NCBI GenBank assembly: GCA_001692895.1
Contig: KV748184.1
Span: 1-64,000 of the forward strand
Source of the DNA: Cenococcum geophilum 1.58
Taxonomy: Eukaryota; Ascomycota; Dothideomycetes; Gloniales; Gloniaceae
Direction: 5' to 3'
DNA: 64,000 bases
A model generated the notes under the pieces. It saw nothing but the letters and a program-made list of their open reading frames with translations. It had not been told where the DNA came from and made no database searches. The position numbers and the translations under genes are program-made. Of the stretch, positions 33,270 to 45,032 are shown in pieces; within the stretch, counting starts at the first letter, position 1, and each line of letters opens with the position of its first letter.

Positions 33270-34159
33270 TCAGTCATCCTCATCTGACGAGTAGTTGGCT
33301 AAACCTAAAGCGAGAGGCTTAGGATGTTGAGGTTGTGGAGATGCAGAGAGCAATTCTTTTGCCGGACTCTGAGCCTTGGCTTGTTGATTTTGCCCCGGAA
33401 TGACCTTCGTGGGACTGGTTAATGCTTTCACTGTCTCAACTGGTTTCACCTGCATCGCTGTGGGTTTTGCGCGTTCAGGCGGAGGAGCCTCTGGTGACAA
33501 AGCGGCTTTGGAAGCTGGTAGAGCTTGCTCTGACGTTGATGACTTCCGGAGTTTCACTCTCCTTGGGGCCTCCTTATTCTTGCCTTTCTTACGTTTCCTC
33601 TCGCTGATGACCCACTGCTCCTCTTCGCCCGGTGGATCACCAATACTCTGTTCTGCAAGTGTTGCCTTCTCCGCTTCCTCCTGCTGTTTGCGAAATAGGT
33701 CTAGTTGTTCGATCGTCTCTTTCCGAATCGCTGCTTCCTTAGCGCGTGTAGACTCGAGTACGGAATCAAGGAATTCGACTTCGTCTTCGTCAAGGGAGCG
33801 GAATTGGTTCTTGAGGCGGTTTGCCTGTAGTGTATAATTGTCAGAAAAGCGGTGAAATGGGCCTTTGGTGGAGGCGATGGAACATACCTCTTCAAAAGCT
33901 TCCTGTTTTGCGGCTGCAATTACCAACCAAGATCTAACATGTTAGTCTTGCGTTCGATGAAACATCAAACTGACACTATGACATGTGCAAATCCACCTTT
34001 ATTGGCTTGGAGAACCTCGTAGAGTGACTTCCCGTCTGCCTGCCGCCCTTCTTCCTCCTTCCGTCTTCGGGCTTCTTCTATCTCGTTTTGTGCTTTTAAC
34101 CACCCATCATCCCGCTCTAGCGGCTGCTCGTTTGTCCCACCGGAAACGAAGCGTGACAT
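33270..34159 (-). CDS. FAM192A/Fyv6-type protein (splicing factor family)
   Basis: Three exons (34159-33997, 33913-33888, 33824-33270) give 247 aa. It begins MSRFVSGGTNEQPLERDDGWLKAQ, the conserved start of the FAM192A/Fyv6 N-terminal domain (SLYEVLQANKAAKQEAFEE-ANRLKNQFRSLDEDEVEFLD). The middle exon has only 26 nt and is needed to join KAAKQEAFEE. After the domain the protein is disordered, with a basic cluster (ERKRKKGKNKEAPRRVKLRK) and a terminal LGLANYSSDEDD typical of the family. Yeast Fyv6 is a second-step spliceosome factor; human FAM192A/PSME3IP1 binds the PA28-gamma proteasome activator. Which role holds here is not visible in the sequence. Confidence 0.88.
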
Positions 34160-34596
34160 AGCCCGGACGGGGGTAAGGTTGGTAGGTAGTTGTTTAATCC
34201 GGTTGGGTCGGAGGACTCCGAAGCTGTTGCGGGAAAGTCCAAGCTGCAGGTCGAGTAAGTCACCGGATTGCTCTGCTTACAATAGTTTCCAGGACAGACA
34301 CCGCGGCAACTGGATAGAATTTGATCAGCATCGGCCGTCTCGGCGCAAAGATTATCATCCTACAAATTTAGCTGGTGGAAAAATTATGGTAGGGCGCCCT
34401 TTCAGTCTGGGTCATAGTGCCCTCCAAGGTTTGGCATGATGAAATGGCAAAATACGAGAATGGATATGTCCCTAAATAGAAAATATTGAAGCCTCCCCAC
34501 TCAATTCCCATTTTATCTGCTTTATCTCCTCTAAAATCTTTCTTTCACAAATAATTCCTCTCTCCCTGAATGCTAAGATCCCAAAGTCTACGCAAA
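34160..34596. other. Divergent intergenic region
   Basis: Shared promoter DNA between the FYV6-like gene and the aldo-keto reductase gene. A pyrimidine-rich leader (34530-34566) precedes the reductase start. Confidence 0.5.
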
Positions 34597-35656
34597 ATGG
34601 CTCAGCACACGAAGTCTACTTACACCCTCAACACTGGGGCAAAGATACCCGCTATCGGGCTAGGTACCTGGCAATCAAAGCCCAGCGAGGTCCGCGAAGC
34701 CGTTAAGGTTGCTCTTCAGCGCGGTTACCGCCATATTGACACTGCCCTTGCCTATGGCAATGAAGAGGAGGTTGGTCAGGGAATCAGAGACTCTGGTGTT
34801 CCGCGTGAGGAGATCTGGATCACAACGAAGCTTGACAACCCATGGCACCATCGCGTCGAAGATGGTGTCACCTCTTCGCTAAGATCTTTGGGCGTTGACT
34901 ACGTTGATCTCTACCTTATAGTAAGCAAATTCGAACAATTGCACCGAAATTAAATTAACAACTCTCAGCACTGGCCTTCAAGTACCGACCCGAATGATCT
35001 GAAGAAACATCTGCCTGACTGGAACTTCGTCAAGACATGGTGAGCCGTTCTTACGAGTCTTAGACACTAGACTTCCATAATTAACATGTTAATTCCAGGC
35101 AAGAAATGCAAAAGCTCCCAGTCTCCGGACGCGTCAAGAACATTGGAGTATCCAACTTCGGCATTAGGAACCTTGAGATACTTCTAAATGACCCGTCATG
35201 TAAAATTGTTCCTGCTGTGAACCAAATTGAGCTTCACCCCAACTGCCCATCGTAAGGGCTCTTATTCCCTCGTAGAATGCACTGGAATTCCAGTTTAGCT
35301 GACTTTGAAATAGTCCTAAACTCCTAGGATACTGCAAAGCCAAGGGAATTCACTGTACCGCCTATTCCTGTCTCGGTTCGACCGATTCTCCTCTCTACAG
35401 AGACGAAGCTCTTCTCAAGATCGCCAAAGCCAAGGGGAAGACACCACAGCAGGTGCTATTGATGTGGGGCCTACAGCGCGGGACGTCAGTCATTCCAAAG
35501 AGTGTTACCGCCTCCCGTATCGAGAAGAACTTCGAGCTTGACGGTTGGGAATTGACCCCCGAGGAGGTCCAGAAGCTGAGCTCACTCCCCGACCGCTTCA
35601 AAGTCTGTAGAGATGCATGGTTGCCGATCAAGGTTTTCTTCGGAGATGATGAATAG
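34597..35656 (+). CDS. Aldo-keto reductase (NADPH, Gcy1/Ypr1-like)
   Basis: Four exons (34597-34920, 34969-35039, 35099-35251, 35314-35656) give 296 aa from [14 protein letters not shown]. An in-frame ATG at 34570 would add nine residues (MLRSQSLRK) and cannot be excluded. The catalytic tetrad is complete: Asp48 and Tyr53 in [11 protein letters not shown], Lys78 in TTKLDN, and His109 at the start of exon 2 (HWPSSTDP). The cofactor-binding [10 protein letters not shown] near the C-terminus fits NADPH use. The family reduces aldehydes and keto sugars or oxidises glycerol. The conserved GVSNFG and NQIELHP blocks are intact. Cytosolic; the substrate cannot be told from sequence. Confidence 0.92.
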
Positions 35657-36418
35657 AATGGAATGTATTAATTCGTTGAACTCCGAGCGTACGAAATATA
35701 TGGGATACGATTAGGCTCATAGCCGCAGCTGGAACGAGAGGTGTACAGAATAACTTATGTCTCAATGAGCTTATTAAAATATGAATAAAATACCACACTT
35801 ACGTATTTACTCTAAAATTTTCTCTATGATTGGCTTGAAATGTGACCGTTCAAAGCGCTTTGTAATTGTGCACGGGCCTTATTTTCTCTGCCTAAAACCG
35901 ACTGTCAGCCTGGTCCTTGTTTATATCCTCGACACCACACCTCGTGTCTTATCATTAAGCCCTCACGTTTGATAAAAGTGCGCACTATGCTATAAACTTG
36001 CCAAAGTTCACTGTCTAGGTCAGTGAACGGGTAAGTGTGAGGATACGCACTCTATGCCCCTCCATCACAATGTAAGACAAATTCCGCACCTTCACACAAG
36101 CAGGAACCCGAACTGTGAATCATCAAGACATGAAATTCAGGCTCTTCCATCATGTCGGCAGTCTATTCCATTCCTTTGGTCATTGCTCTGGAACACTGTC
36201 AAGATCCGCGTACGTTTTTAATACCATCGTCAAATATAGCCACGTTCACATCTACTAGTGGACTGTTGACTTTGGATACGAAAAGGCGGGCATCTTTCCA
36301 GGAAATACACTCCACTTTGATCCAAGATCTATTTAAGACTTGGTTTGGGCTCTCTGGGACCTCGTGTTGAACAGACCCTCCAGCGAAGGAGTCCGCACAC
36401 AGCTGACAGCATTCCAGA
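35657..36418. other. Intergenic, nothing recognised
   Basis: 3' flank of the reductase and promoter of the HExxH gene. A 72-codon frame at 36152-36370 has no family signature. Confidence 0.45.
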
Positions 36419-38287
36419 ATGGACCCGTTTAGATATCGAAAGGCATATGAAGCGTTGACCTACCACTGCCAGCAGGTGGAGTCGCTTCTATCTCAATCAG
36501 TTCGTCCGCAACAGTCAGCGTTGTCACCGGGAGGCGCCACTGGTTGGCGTACTGACAATGAACAGAACTCTGCTGGATCAGAGCAAGACGGGTTAGACAC
36601 GGAAACAGCCACCGAACATGAGGATCCGGATGGCATGGAGTGGACGCCAACTGCAACTCCGATAATCCCGGTGAAGTGTGAACCGTCATCGGTTTTGCCA
36701 GATCAAGCACGTCATTTGCTGCCGAGTCGTACTGATGGCTCGCATACCGTTAACAGGAGCAACGAGACATCTGCCATCGTATCTCAGCTCCAAGGTGGAG
36801 TCCTAGTAGATAAGAGTATCGAAAAACTTGTTCAAGTACTCCCTCATGTTCTAAACTACGATGGCCCGAAGATATTCACACCTTCAACAATAGAAGTACC
36901 CAAAGATTTTGGCATGCAAATGAGCATCTCTATCAATCATCACCTAGCCCTGGTGGCAGATCGAAAGGTATTGGAAAAATACCGGAGACTACTTGGCCAT
37001 CGCCGGACTGCCTCTAAACGCAAACATATTAGGCTTGGATTTAATCCTGTTCAGATAATAAAGAAGCAGGCTCTAGTCTTACCAGACAATGTTCAGACAA
37101 AATCCTCAACTTTAAACAACGATATTCATTCCATCTTCAGGCCTGAAAACTTTCATGGATGTCCTGACGATATCTATGAGCAACTCAAACCAGCACTGCG
37201 ATTAGCTACGCTTTTGATACTGCACCGAGCGACTTCAAGCTTTTGGCATACCCTTCTCTTCGGAGAGCGAGAGTTATGCCGCAAAGCAACAGAGCAGTAC
37301 GGCCAGGAATGCTGGAGGATTCGTAATGATGTGTCCTGGTCGGCAGAGCAGGCCGCATGCATGGAGCAGTTTCTTAACAGCCAAGTTGACACAGTCCACT
37401 TTCTCTTCCACAAACAACCCTTGCCTCCAGATCCCCATTACGCCTCTATGGGATTAGTTACCGACTACAAGAATGGGCTCCGCCGACAGATAGATGGAAA
37501 GTGTCACAAAAGCAAGATTTGTTTGCATACCGACTTTTATACCACAGCAAAAAGGCTGAGTCTACTGCAGTACCCGGATCCGGCGATGGTGTTACGTTTC
37601 AATCTCTTCCTCGCAATCTGCCTTGCCCATGAGATGGCACACTTCATTGAGGTATCTGGACCTCACAACGAACGGCCCCTCGGTAGACCTGAAGTATTTT
37701 TCCATGATAACATATGGACCGAGTCAGGCATCGCTTTCGAACTCAAGGTATTTGGTGGTCGGGTACATCCAATTTCACTACGCATTGATTGTGGGCTTGG
37801 CCTTGCCATTCTCAATTATCCCCTAAAAGAAATCTATGAGCGGGAAGACAACATCTTATACACCGTACCGATGGACTACGTCGCTAGGATTCAACAGCAA
37901 GAGACTTGGGACCGGGACTACAGCAAGGCAGACCCGACTGTCTTTCATATTCCCCGAAATGGAACTCGCTCGACCGAATTGAATGGAACCAACTTGATGA
38001 TTTGGGAAGATGAGAAAGATGCGGACATTTCGGACAAAATTGATGGCAAGGACACAACTTTTCATCGAATGGATGATGGTCAAATTGTAAGAAATCTGTC
38101 AAACAACAGACGCCCTGTTAAACTACCCGAGGTTCGGCGTTGGGGCCCATACAACCGTCCGCGAAGTCAAAATATGGGAATTGAGACTTGCGTATCACCA
38201 AAGACTCCAGATTGCGAGCAGGACGAAGCGGAGGAGACGGAAGAGGCAGATACTACAGAGATAGTTGATGAGGATGCGATGGCATGA
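36419..38287 (+). CDS. HExxH-containing protein, putative zinc metallopeptidase-like
   Basis: Single exon, 622 aa. Residues 1-130 are polar, low-complexity and acidic. The centre (about 140-460) is a folded domain with CLAHEMAHFIEVSG: HEMAH at 404-408 is a zincin-type HExxH, with Glu in WTESGIAFE (435) a possible third zinc ligand as in gluzincins. Cys and His residues are abundant before it (KCHKSKICLHTDFY). The C-terminus is acidic (QDEAEETEEADTTEIVDEDA). No signal peptide or membrane helix, so it is probably intracellular. I recall similar unnamed fungal proteins but no characterised member. Proteolytic activity is inference from the motif alone. Confidence 0.72.
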   Translation: MDPFRYRKAYEALTYHCQQVESLLSQSVRPQQSALSPGGATGWRTDNEQNSAGSEQDGLDTETATEHEDPDGMEWTPTATPIIPVKCEPSSVLPDQARHLLPSRTDGSHTVNRSNETSAIVSQLQGGVLVDKSIEKLVQVLPHVLNYDGPKIFTPSTIEVPKDFGMQMSISINHHLALVADRKVLEKYRRLLGHRRTASKRKHIRLGFNPVQIIKKQALVLPDNVQTKSSTLNNDIHSIFRPENFHGCPDDIYEQLKPALRLATLLILHRATSSFWHTLLFGERELCRKATEQYGQECWRIRNDVSWSAEQAACMEQFLNSQVDTVHFLFHKQPLPPDPHYASMGLVTDYKNGLRRQIDGKCHKSKICLHTDFYTTAKRLSLLQYPDPAMVLRFNLFLAICLAHEMAHFIEVSGPHNERPLGRPEVFFHDNIWTESGIAFELKVFGGRVHPISLRIDCGLGLAILNYPLKEIYEREDNILYTVPMDYVARIQQQETWDRDYSKADPTVFHIPRNGTRSTELNGTNLMIWEDEKDADISDKIDGKDTTFHRMDDGQIVRNLSNNRRPVKLPEVRRWGPYNRPRSQNMGIETCVSPKTPDCEQDEAEETEEADTTEIVDEDAMA

Positions 38288-38685
38288 AGATATAATGGAC
38301 TTAAGATATGATGGACTTGGGTTTTCGATAGACTTTGCCTTGGTACGGCTTGGATAATGGATTATACCCATTTGGAATGTCAATGACACAAGATCTTAGA
38401 GGGAGGCGCACTATTTGTCTGTAAATATGTTCTGCTCCATATTCTTACCATACTGAGCGTTTTCGCATTTCTTGTATGGAAGGCAAATTTGAAGCAATAT
38501 TACAATATAATATGATAGTTATGAATTGTATTGAGAATACCAGGGAACTTGCAGCAATTGTGATACTACATTTTTCGCTTAACTTGGTAGGAGACGTCTT
38601 GGCGCTCACTGTGGAAATTCTGGTGAACTTGCGGCAACATTCTACGAACCCCTCTCTTCCACACGGCTTCTCGGTATCCACCACT
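38288..38685. other. Intergenic, AT-leaning
   Basis: 3' flank of the HExxH gene and promoter/leader of the eIF3h gene; open frames in it are not supported. Confidence 0.5.
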
Positions 38686-39886
38686 ATGGCAGACACTCTG
38701 AAAGACTCGCCGTTTCGTGCGGTGCAAGTCGAGGCGCTGGTAAGACCCTTCCCGCAAAAGACACAGTTCCCCACTAACAACAGTAGGTGGTTATGAAAAT
38801 CATAAAGCATTCTTCACAAACGTTTCCCACCACAGCGACGGGCTCTCTCGTAGGAATGGATGTGAACGGCACTCTTCAAATTACCAACACCTTCCCTTTT
38901 CCCACCGTCGATATCCCTGCGACAGACGGACACCAGGATTCAACATCGAACTTGGCCGCGGCTGCTCCCCGCGCAAAGGCGAACGCCGCATATCAGAACG
39001 AGATGATTAAGTTTCTTCGGGAAGTGAATGTGGATGCGAACAATGTGGGCTGGTATACCAGCACGAGCATGGGAAATTTCGTCAACGCGAACACAATCGA
39101 GAATCAGTACTTTTATCAGAAGGAAATGAACGAGAGGACAGTGGCGCTAGTGCATGATGTTAGCAGGAGTTCACAGGGAAGCTTGAGCCTAAGAGCTTTC
39201 AGACTTTCTCCTAGCTTCATGGCTGCATATAAGGAGGGCAAGTTCACAACGGAAAGGTAGGAATACTCCGTCTTTAATAGCTTGAAAAGAGGTATGAAGG
39301 GTATTGACCGTATCGCAGCCTTCAGAAGAGCGGTCTTCGGTACCAAGATATTCTAGTCGAACTTCCTCTGACTATCCACAACTCACACCTTCTTACTTCC
39401 CTCCTCCACCAACTTCCGTCGAACGCGCCAGAGGAGCTGCCGTTCCCTCCAAATCTCGCTGCACTCCAGCAAGATCCCAACACTCCGCAACCACCTCTAT
39501 ACCCCAACTTCGATTCGCTTGACCTATCAATCGATCCCTTCCTTGAGAAAACTTGTGACCTTCTCCTTGAAAGCATTGAGAACCATCACACGGAACTCAA
39601 CAACCACCAATACTACCAGCGATCGCTTGGTCGTGAACAAGCGAAGATTACCGCATGGCAGCAAAAGCGAAAAGCGGAGAATGCCGCTAGAGCGGCTGCA
39701 AAACAAGCGCCACTCCCAGAAGATGAGTGGCAGAGGCTTTTCAAGCTTCCACAGGAGCCAAGCCGGCTGGAGGTGCTGCTTAATTCGAGGCAAGTTGAGC
39801 AATATGCTAGGCAAGTAGATGGATTTACCGCTAGTGTGAGCGCAAAAATGTTTGCGGTAAAGAGCAATTTACTCCCTGGAGAGTAG
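38686..39886 (+). CDS. Translation initiation factor 3 subunit H (eIF3h)
   Basis: Three exons (38686-38739, 38787-39256, 39319-39886) give 363 aa, the family length. It reads [44 protein letters not shown]: the MPN domain without the JAMM metal ligands, as expected for eIF3h. Further family blocks are [37 protein letters not shown] and [10 protein letters not shown]. Exon 3 begins [18 protein letters not shown] and ends with a helical region ([16 protein letters not shown]). The protein is part of the cytosolic eIF3 complex that recruits mRNA to the 40S subunit. The acceptor at 38786 was chosen because the one three bases upstream would add a stop. Confidence 0.93.
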
Positions 39887-40321
39887 ATTATGGATCGGCC
39901 GGCTTTTCTTTTCCTTTAATCCGAATGCGCGTGCTACCCTCTGTTTGGCATGGGCACGGCGTTATGATGGCATGATGGTAGATTCTGGCGGGATGCTATC
40001 AACGCGAGCGCGAGAAACGGGCATTTAGCTTAGTAGAATAAAAAATCAAGCCTCTTCTTAAGACTATATTATTACTATGATGGTGAAATAAGCTTTCTAC
40101 AATATTGGATGAGGCCATCTCATTAATATCGCCAATAAATATGCGACGGGGTTCTATAGAAGCCAGGTTGAGAGAAAAGGTACAAGTTGGACATAACCTC
40201 CAAGGCTGGAAATAAAGAGCCGAGTGGGAAAGCTTAGCCTTTCACGTCCGATTCCCTCGATCTCCAGCCTTGGCATCGGGCATCGTGAGAAGACGCTTAA
40301 AGCAGCGACGAAAACTTGATC
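39887..40321. other. Intergenic, nothing recognised
   Basis: Between eIF3h and the basic nuclear-type gene; no repeat or RNA gene seen. Confidence 0.5.
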
Positions 40322-41645
40322 ATGGATCAAGGCGAAGTAGCTCTGCGGCACCATGGTCTGCCACCTGCTCTAAGAACGCTACAACCAGCCACTTTGCAGG
40401 CGCTCCACCAACCGCAAGATGCTCAGCTGCACCATCATGCACTTCAATCTCTCGCACCTAATTTGCAAGGCTTGGATGCAGCAGATCCAAGCACCCTCTT
40501 CCACCAGCAGCGATTCCACCATGAGCTAAGTGATGCTCCTCACCCCCATGCTCTACAAGGACCAAATCCTTTCAATCACGGCGCTCTACCTCACCTCCAC
40601 CATCTGCAACAAAGCCTTGCTCCTCAAGCTTATCCGCAACATCAAGATAATGGATGTCAATTCGGCATTTTGGCGGCGCAGCAGAGCCATCTCGGAGGCG
40701 CTGGCAATACTCCTAGGCCACAGCCAAGCCAACTTTCGCATTTGAGTCAGGATAATGAATTTGTGCAGATTCCAGATCAAGAGGACACCATTTTCAAGAG
40801 TGATGGTCAGTTTGAAGGCCTGAAAATTATCCCACATCCACCGGATCTACAGGCCTGGCGGGAGAAGTTATTCGATGTGGATGATACCATTGTCTTGACT
40901 GAAGACCAGTGGGTATTGCAAGCCCGCATGACTCAAGCAGTGATACTGATAGCTAGCGTCTATATAGATTCCAAACTTACTTCCCTCATATTGACAATGT
41001 CTACTCGCATCGCTCAACTCAGAAATACAAGCGCAAGCCTTTCATATCACATTACTGGGACTGTCGTCTGAAAGGGCGTCCTCCGGGCACGAAGAAGTCG
41101 ACCGATCCTGAGAAGAAGAAGCGCAAGCGCACTGCCCGCGAGCGGGATCTCTGTGATGTGAAGATCAAGATTACAGAGTACATGGCTGGAGCGGTGCCTC
41201 CAGAGCTCTATGCGCCATCAAACCAACAGTCTCCGCTGGACACGCTGAACGCGAATAGCTTCTTTCCTCAGCCTCAGTCAGCTTTGGCATCCCCAAGCCA
41301 GGTCTCGCCCTGGTCTATGCCCACAGTTGGGCCAGCAGTTTCGCTGAATCAATCGCCCTCTGGAGGCAAATACTATACAATACAGCGGGTTAATGGCAAT
41401 GGGGGAAATGGAAAGAGCGATGGAGTTGCTGGGCCTCATAAGCACACATTGGAAGAGAGCGACCGTGTTAAGAAGAACAGTGTTATTCGGTGGATGGCAA
41501 AGAACGAGAAGGACAAGAAAAAGACCCAGGTGAGCCCGGAATGTCTCTTAAACTCGAATAAATTTTATAGGATGTTGTGGTGCATATATTTGGGCCCTGG
41601 AAAGACATCAATTCTGTCACGTCATTCCAGGTGCGGAGAACCTAG
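40322..41645 (+). CDS. Conserved fungal nuclear-type protein with basic DNA-binding-like core
   Basis: Three exons (40322-40908, 40968-41529, 41571-41645) give 407 aa. The N-terminal 150 residues are His/Gln/Leu-rich (HHHALQSLAP, HPHALQGPNP), typical of transcription regulators. The core across exons 1-2 reads DDTIVLTEDQ-FQTYFPHIDN, VYSHRSTQKYKRKPFISHYW, DCRLKGRPPGTKKS and EKKKRKRTARERDLCDVKIK: a conserved Trp/Cys/basic block I recall from many ascomycetes, sometimes labelled FAR1-like. A Ser/Pro/Gln-rich stretch follows, then WMAKNEKDKKKTQ. The donor GTGGGT at 40909 was chosen because it joins the two halves of the conserved block. DNA binding is inference. The final short exon is the least certain. 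Confidence 0.7.
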
Positions 41646-41919
41646 GAAGATCACGGAGATTTGCGGGGCTCCTTGCATTTTCTTATTTGGAGGCTCGGTC
41701 ACTATGAAATATGGACATAAATCATCACCTCTTCCACCATCTCTACATCACGTACACTATTTCTGTGCTCAGTCAAGATATCGCGCTGTTCCAAGTCACT
41801 TGTGCCTCCACCTTTGCAAGCCGTGTCAAGTGCCAAGCCACTTACGTCAAGAGACTCTGTCTTATTCATCTTTTTCATTTAACTCTTCAGTTCATACGAC
41901 GTCGAAATTGTCCTCCAAA

Positions 41920-43004
41920 ATGACGGACGCTAACCAGAACAATCAATCTGAAAAGAAGACATACCACAAGAAGGCCACTGGCAATGCTTCAAACACTGTC
42001 AAGAAACACAGTAAAGAAGAAGACCTTAAGTTATATGGCAGTTGTTTCTGGTGAGTCTGATTAAAGGTTCATGCAGTCATCGTCAAATCCCATTCCAGCT
42101 TGGTGACGTCAGCCCCGTTTCTCGGCTAATCCTGTCGTTTTAGTCCCTTCGTTCAGCGTGTTTGGATATCGCTGGAGATGAAGCAGGCCATATATCAGTA
42201 TATTGAAGTCGATCCATACAAGAAGCCGCAATCTTTGCTAGATGTCAATCCCCGGGGGTTGGTGCCTGCGCTGCGCCATGGTCCCACTTGGTCTTGCCAT
42301 GAATCCTCAGTATTGATGGAATATGTACGCTCGTGAACCATGTGTTTTTCTGAACATCAACGTTGACATCTCGGCAGCTCGAGGATCTCAATATCGGACA
42401 GCCTTTGTTACCTACGGACGCACAAGGTCGAGCTACTTGTCGCCTCTGGAGCGATCATGTGAGCGCAACCATCGATACATCTTCAGGCACTATAAATTAC
42501 AGTTTCTAATACATCTTCGCCCAGATAAACCGCCATATAATCCCCAGCTTCTACCGCTTCCTGCAAGAGCAGGACTCCTCGAAGCAGACCTCGCACGCCG
42601 AAGAGCTCAAGACCGAAATCGATAAGCTGGTCGACGCCACCGACCCTACCGGGCCCTTCTTCCTGGGCCGGAACATGTCGTTTGTGGATGTGCAAATCGC
42701 GCCTTGGGTTATCCGTCTCAACCGCGTGCTAAAGCCCTATCGTGGCTGGCCGGAGCCAGAGCCCAATAGCCGCTGGGCGAGATGGGTGGAGGCGATTGAG
42801 ATGGATGAGCACGTGCAGGCAACGACGAGCACGGATGAGCTTTATTTGGACAGCTATGAGAGATATGCTGGTAAGTATTGCCCAGAGCTAGGGTTTATGC
42901 ATTATATTAGGGTCAGCAACAGTGGCTAATGTGGATGGGCAGAGAATCGTCCGAACACGTCCCAGCTGGCTAATGCGGTCAACTCAGGTCGTGGGTTGCC
43001 GTGA
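41920..43004 (+). CDS. Omega-type glutathione S-transferase
   Basis: Five exons (41920-42050, 42144-42324, 42378-42458, 42525-42870, 42943-43004) give 266 aa. The redox motif spans the first splice: LKLYGSC-FC-PFVQRVWISLE, the C-P-F-x-Q-R signature of omega-class GSTs with an active-site cysteine instead of tyrosine or serine. It is followed by NPRGLVPALRHG and CHESSVLMEY (thioredoxin-fold cis-Pro and glutathione-binding Glu-Ser). The helical C-terminal domain has INRHIIPSFYRFLQEQD and PFFLGRNMSFVDVQIAPW. The family performs glutathione-dependent thiol transfer and dehydroascorbate or S-glutathionyl reduction. A 45-residue polar N-terminal extension (YHKKATGNASNTVKKHSKEED) precedes the fold. 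Located 274 bp downstream of, and co-directional with, the basic nuclear-type gene. Confidence 0.9.
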
Positions 43005-43765
43005 GATCATTGGACCCACACTGTTTAGGGGTTTTTGAGTCTGACTTGAAGCCGTGGGAGCAAGTTCTCTACAAAGACATGCCGGAAATCAAAGTACTTT
43101 TCTCATCCTGCTTATATCTTGGCTCAAGGGCAGTGGGGTTTCCCAGCCTTCAGGTCTACTGGAAGCTCTTATGGAGAATGCGTTTCAATGGGTGGGGTAG
43201 CAATGGTGTGAAGATTAATGGAGCTAATGCTTAATTTCTTCCCCCTTTGGGATCAGTTTGGAGCAGGCCTCGATGGAGTATTGAGCTGAATAGCACGGTA
43301 GTGATTCTTGGAGTTATTAATGTTAATGACTATACGACTAGTTTGAGTAGGTGAAACAACGAGAAACGGGTAGGATTGAGTGGGTATGCGTAGCTAGTGT
43401 TTGATATGCTGGAATATATCCTCTACCAGACTAATTAAACAACGACAAGCGGATGTGACTATGCCATTTCTGCTCGGGACTGCTTTTCTATTTTTGTTCC
43501 AGAACGTCGACTATAGATGGCCTGACCTATCGCCTCCAGACTGTATTCGCATGCCGTGACGTCACCCAGCTCGTGACGCCAGCCTTCCCTGCACCAAGAA
43601 ACAAAAGGATACTTTAAAAGCACTAAAATTCCCAACTTAATCTACTTAATTAAATTCCTCAGAACAATCACTCTCCCAAACAAAATAAGAACTTCCAGCT
43701 TCTATATTATAAACTAAACAAACCCCCCCAAAACCAAAGGAAAAAGGAATTATATATCAGCAACC
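43005..43765. other. Intergenic with long AT/AC-rich leader
   Basis: 3' flank of the GST gene and promoter of the I78 gene. About 43610-43755 is A-, T- and C-rich with CCCCCCC near 43726, probably the untranslated leader. A 77-codon frame at 43001-43234 lacks support. Confidence 0.5.
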
Positions 43766-44234
43766 ATGCCTCTCGTAGTCCCAGGCCTCATGTCCAAGGG
43801 CGGCAGCAAGGACAAGACAGCCGACTGGCAGAACCAGCTCATGGGCAAGAAGCTCGGGGACACCAGCGACAACATGGTTCGTCCACCCTCTTTCCCCCTC
43901 GCCTTTGCCGTCCACCAGAACCCCCATATACATTCCCCCCTCCCTTTTGCAATCTCAACCCGGTTTTCGTAGCCTAGAAGCAGTCGAGCTAACATGCCCG
44001 GCAACGCACCAGACCTTCGCGAAGTCGGACCTCCCCAAGGAAACCCGCGTGGTGAAGGAGGGCGATGCGGTGACCATGGACTTCAGGCCGGACAGGTACG
44101 CCCAAGCCGCATGCCCCGTCCGAGGAAGCAGACTCGCACGGGAGCAAATAGCGTAAATGCTGACACGGAGCGCCGCTAGACTCAACGTCCATGTCGCCGA
44201 CGACGGCACCGTCACGAACGTCACGCACGGATAG
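43766..44234 (+). CDS. Peptidase inhibitor I78-family small protein
   Basis: Three exons (43766-43876, 44013-44095, 44180-44234) give 82 aa. It reads MPLVVPGLMSKGGSKDKTADW, QNQLMGKKLGDTSDNM, TFAKSDLPKETRVVKEGDAV, TMDFRPDR-LNVHVADDGTVT and NVTHG. The RPDRLNV..DDGTV block at the C-terminus is the I78 inhibitor core. There is no signal peptide, so the protein should be cytosolic. Family members inhibit serine proteases (elastase/chymotrypsin class) in some fungi; the target here is unknown. Upstream CT/AC-rich leader and short exons suggest strong expression, but this is inference. Confidence 0.85.
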
Positions 44235-45032
44235 GCCCTGCGTGGTGGTGGGGTAGGATCGGGCTGGGCTGGGCTGGCCGAGGGGTTGTTAGTGGTGGTG
44301 GTGGTGGTGGTGGGGGGTTAACGATATCACGATGGACATGGCATCGGGGTGGGCATGGGGCGCGTTCATCTAGGTGCATTGCTGCGTGATGGGGTAACTG
44401 GCACTCACGGGGGACGGGGAGGTTTTTTTGCGCTGGATTGTGTAGGACTACGCTACCTATTTACCCCCTTCTCAAAACCCCTAAATAGCACCAGTGCCAA
44501 TAGAATAGAAGATCGAATCATCCGAATGAAAACAAGAGTGAGAAAAGAAGTTTCTCGAAGAACGTGAAAATTTTGTGCTTGCGCGACGAACCGTGTTCTG
44601 AGCTCTCAATTTCGCCTTTGCCATTGAAACCGCAGTGAGAGGCGAGAAGGGATAGTTGTTGTTAGAGGAGATAGAAATATGTTCCGGTAGAAGAAAATAG
44701 GGGATGAGGGGTGGGGTATCGTGATACCCCACTACCACTTTCCGGGTGGTAGTTACAATAATCATATTCAAGAAAAAAAAGAAAGGAGGTGCGAAAAAAG
44801 GGAAGGAAAAAAATCCCAAATCCAAATCCAAATCCGTAATCGTTCTTCGTTCCGCGTCCAAAGATATCCCAACTCTTACTCCCGCCCTACCACCCAACAA
44901 CCAAAGGAATCGGGCCACGCGCTCATTAAACTCCGCTCTAGAAACTCCGCCATAGAACCCATTAAAGTCGTTCACCCCAATCCCACCCACCTACCACTCA
45001 CCTCCATCCCCCTTCCCCCTATCTCTAACTCC
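44235..45032. other. Convergent 3' region with simple repeats
   Basis: Between the I78 gene and the 3' end of the Fungal_trans_2 gene. It contains a (TGG)n tract at about 44291-44313, an A-rich stretch near 44770-44815 and repeated CAAATC units near 44818-44835. No gene recognised. Confidence 0.5.
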
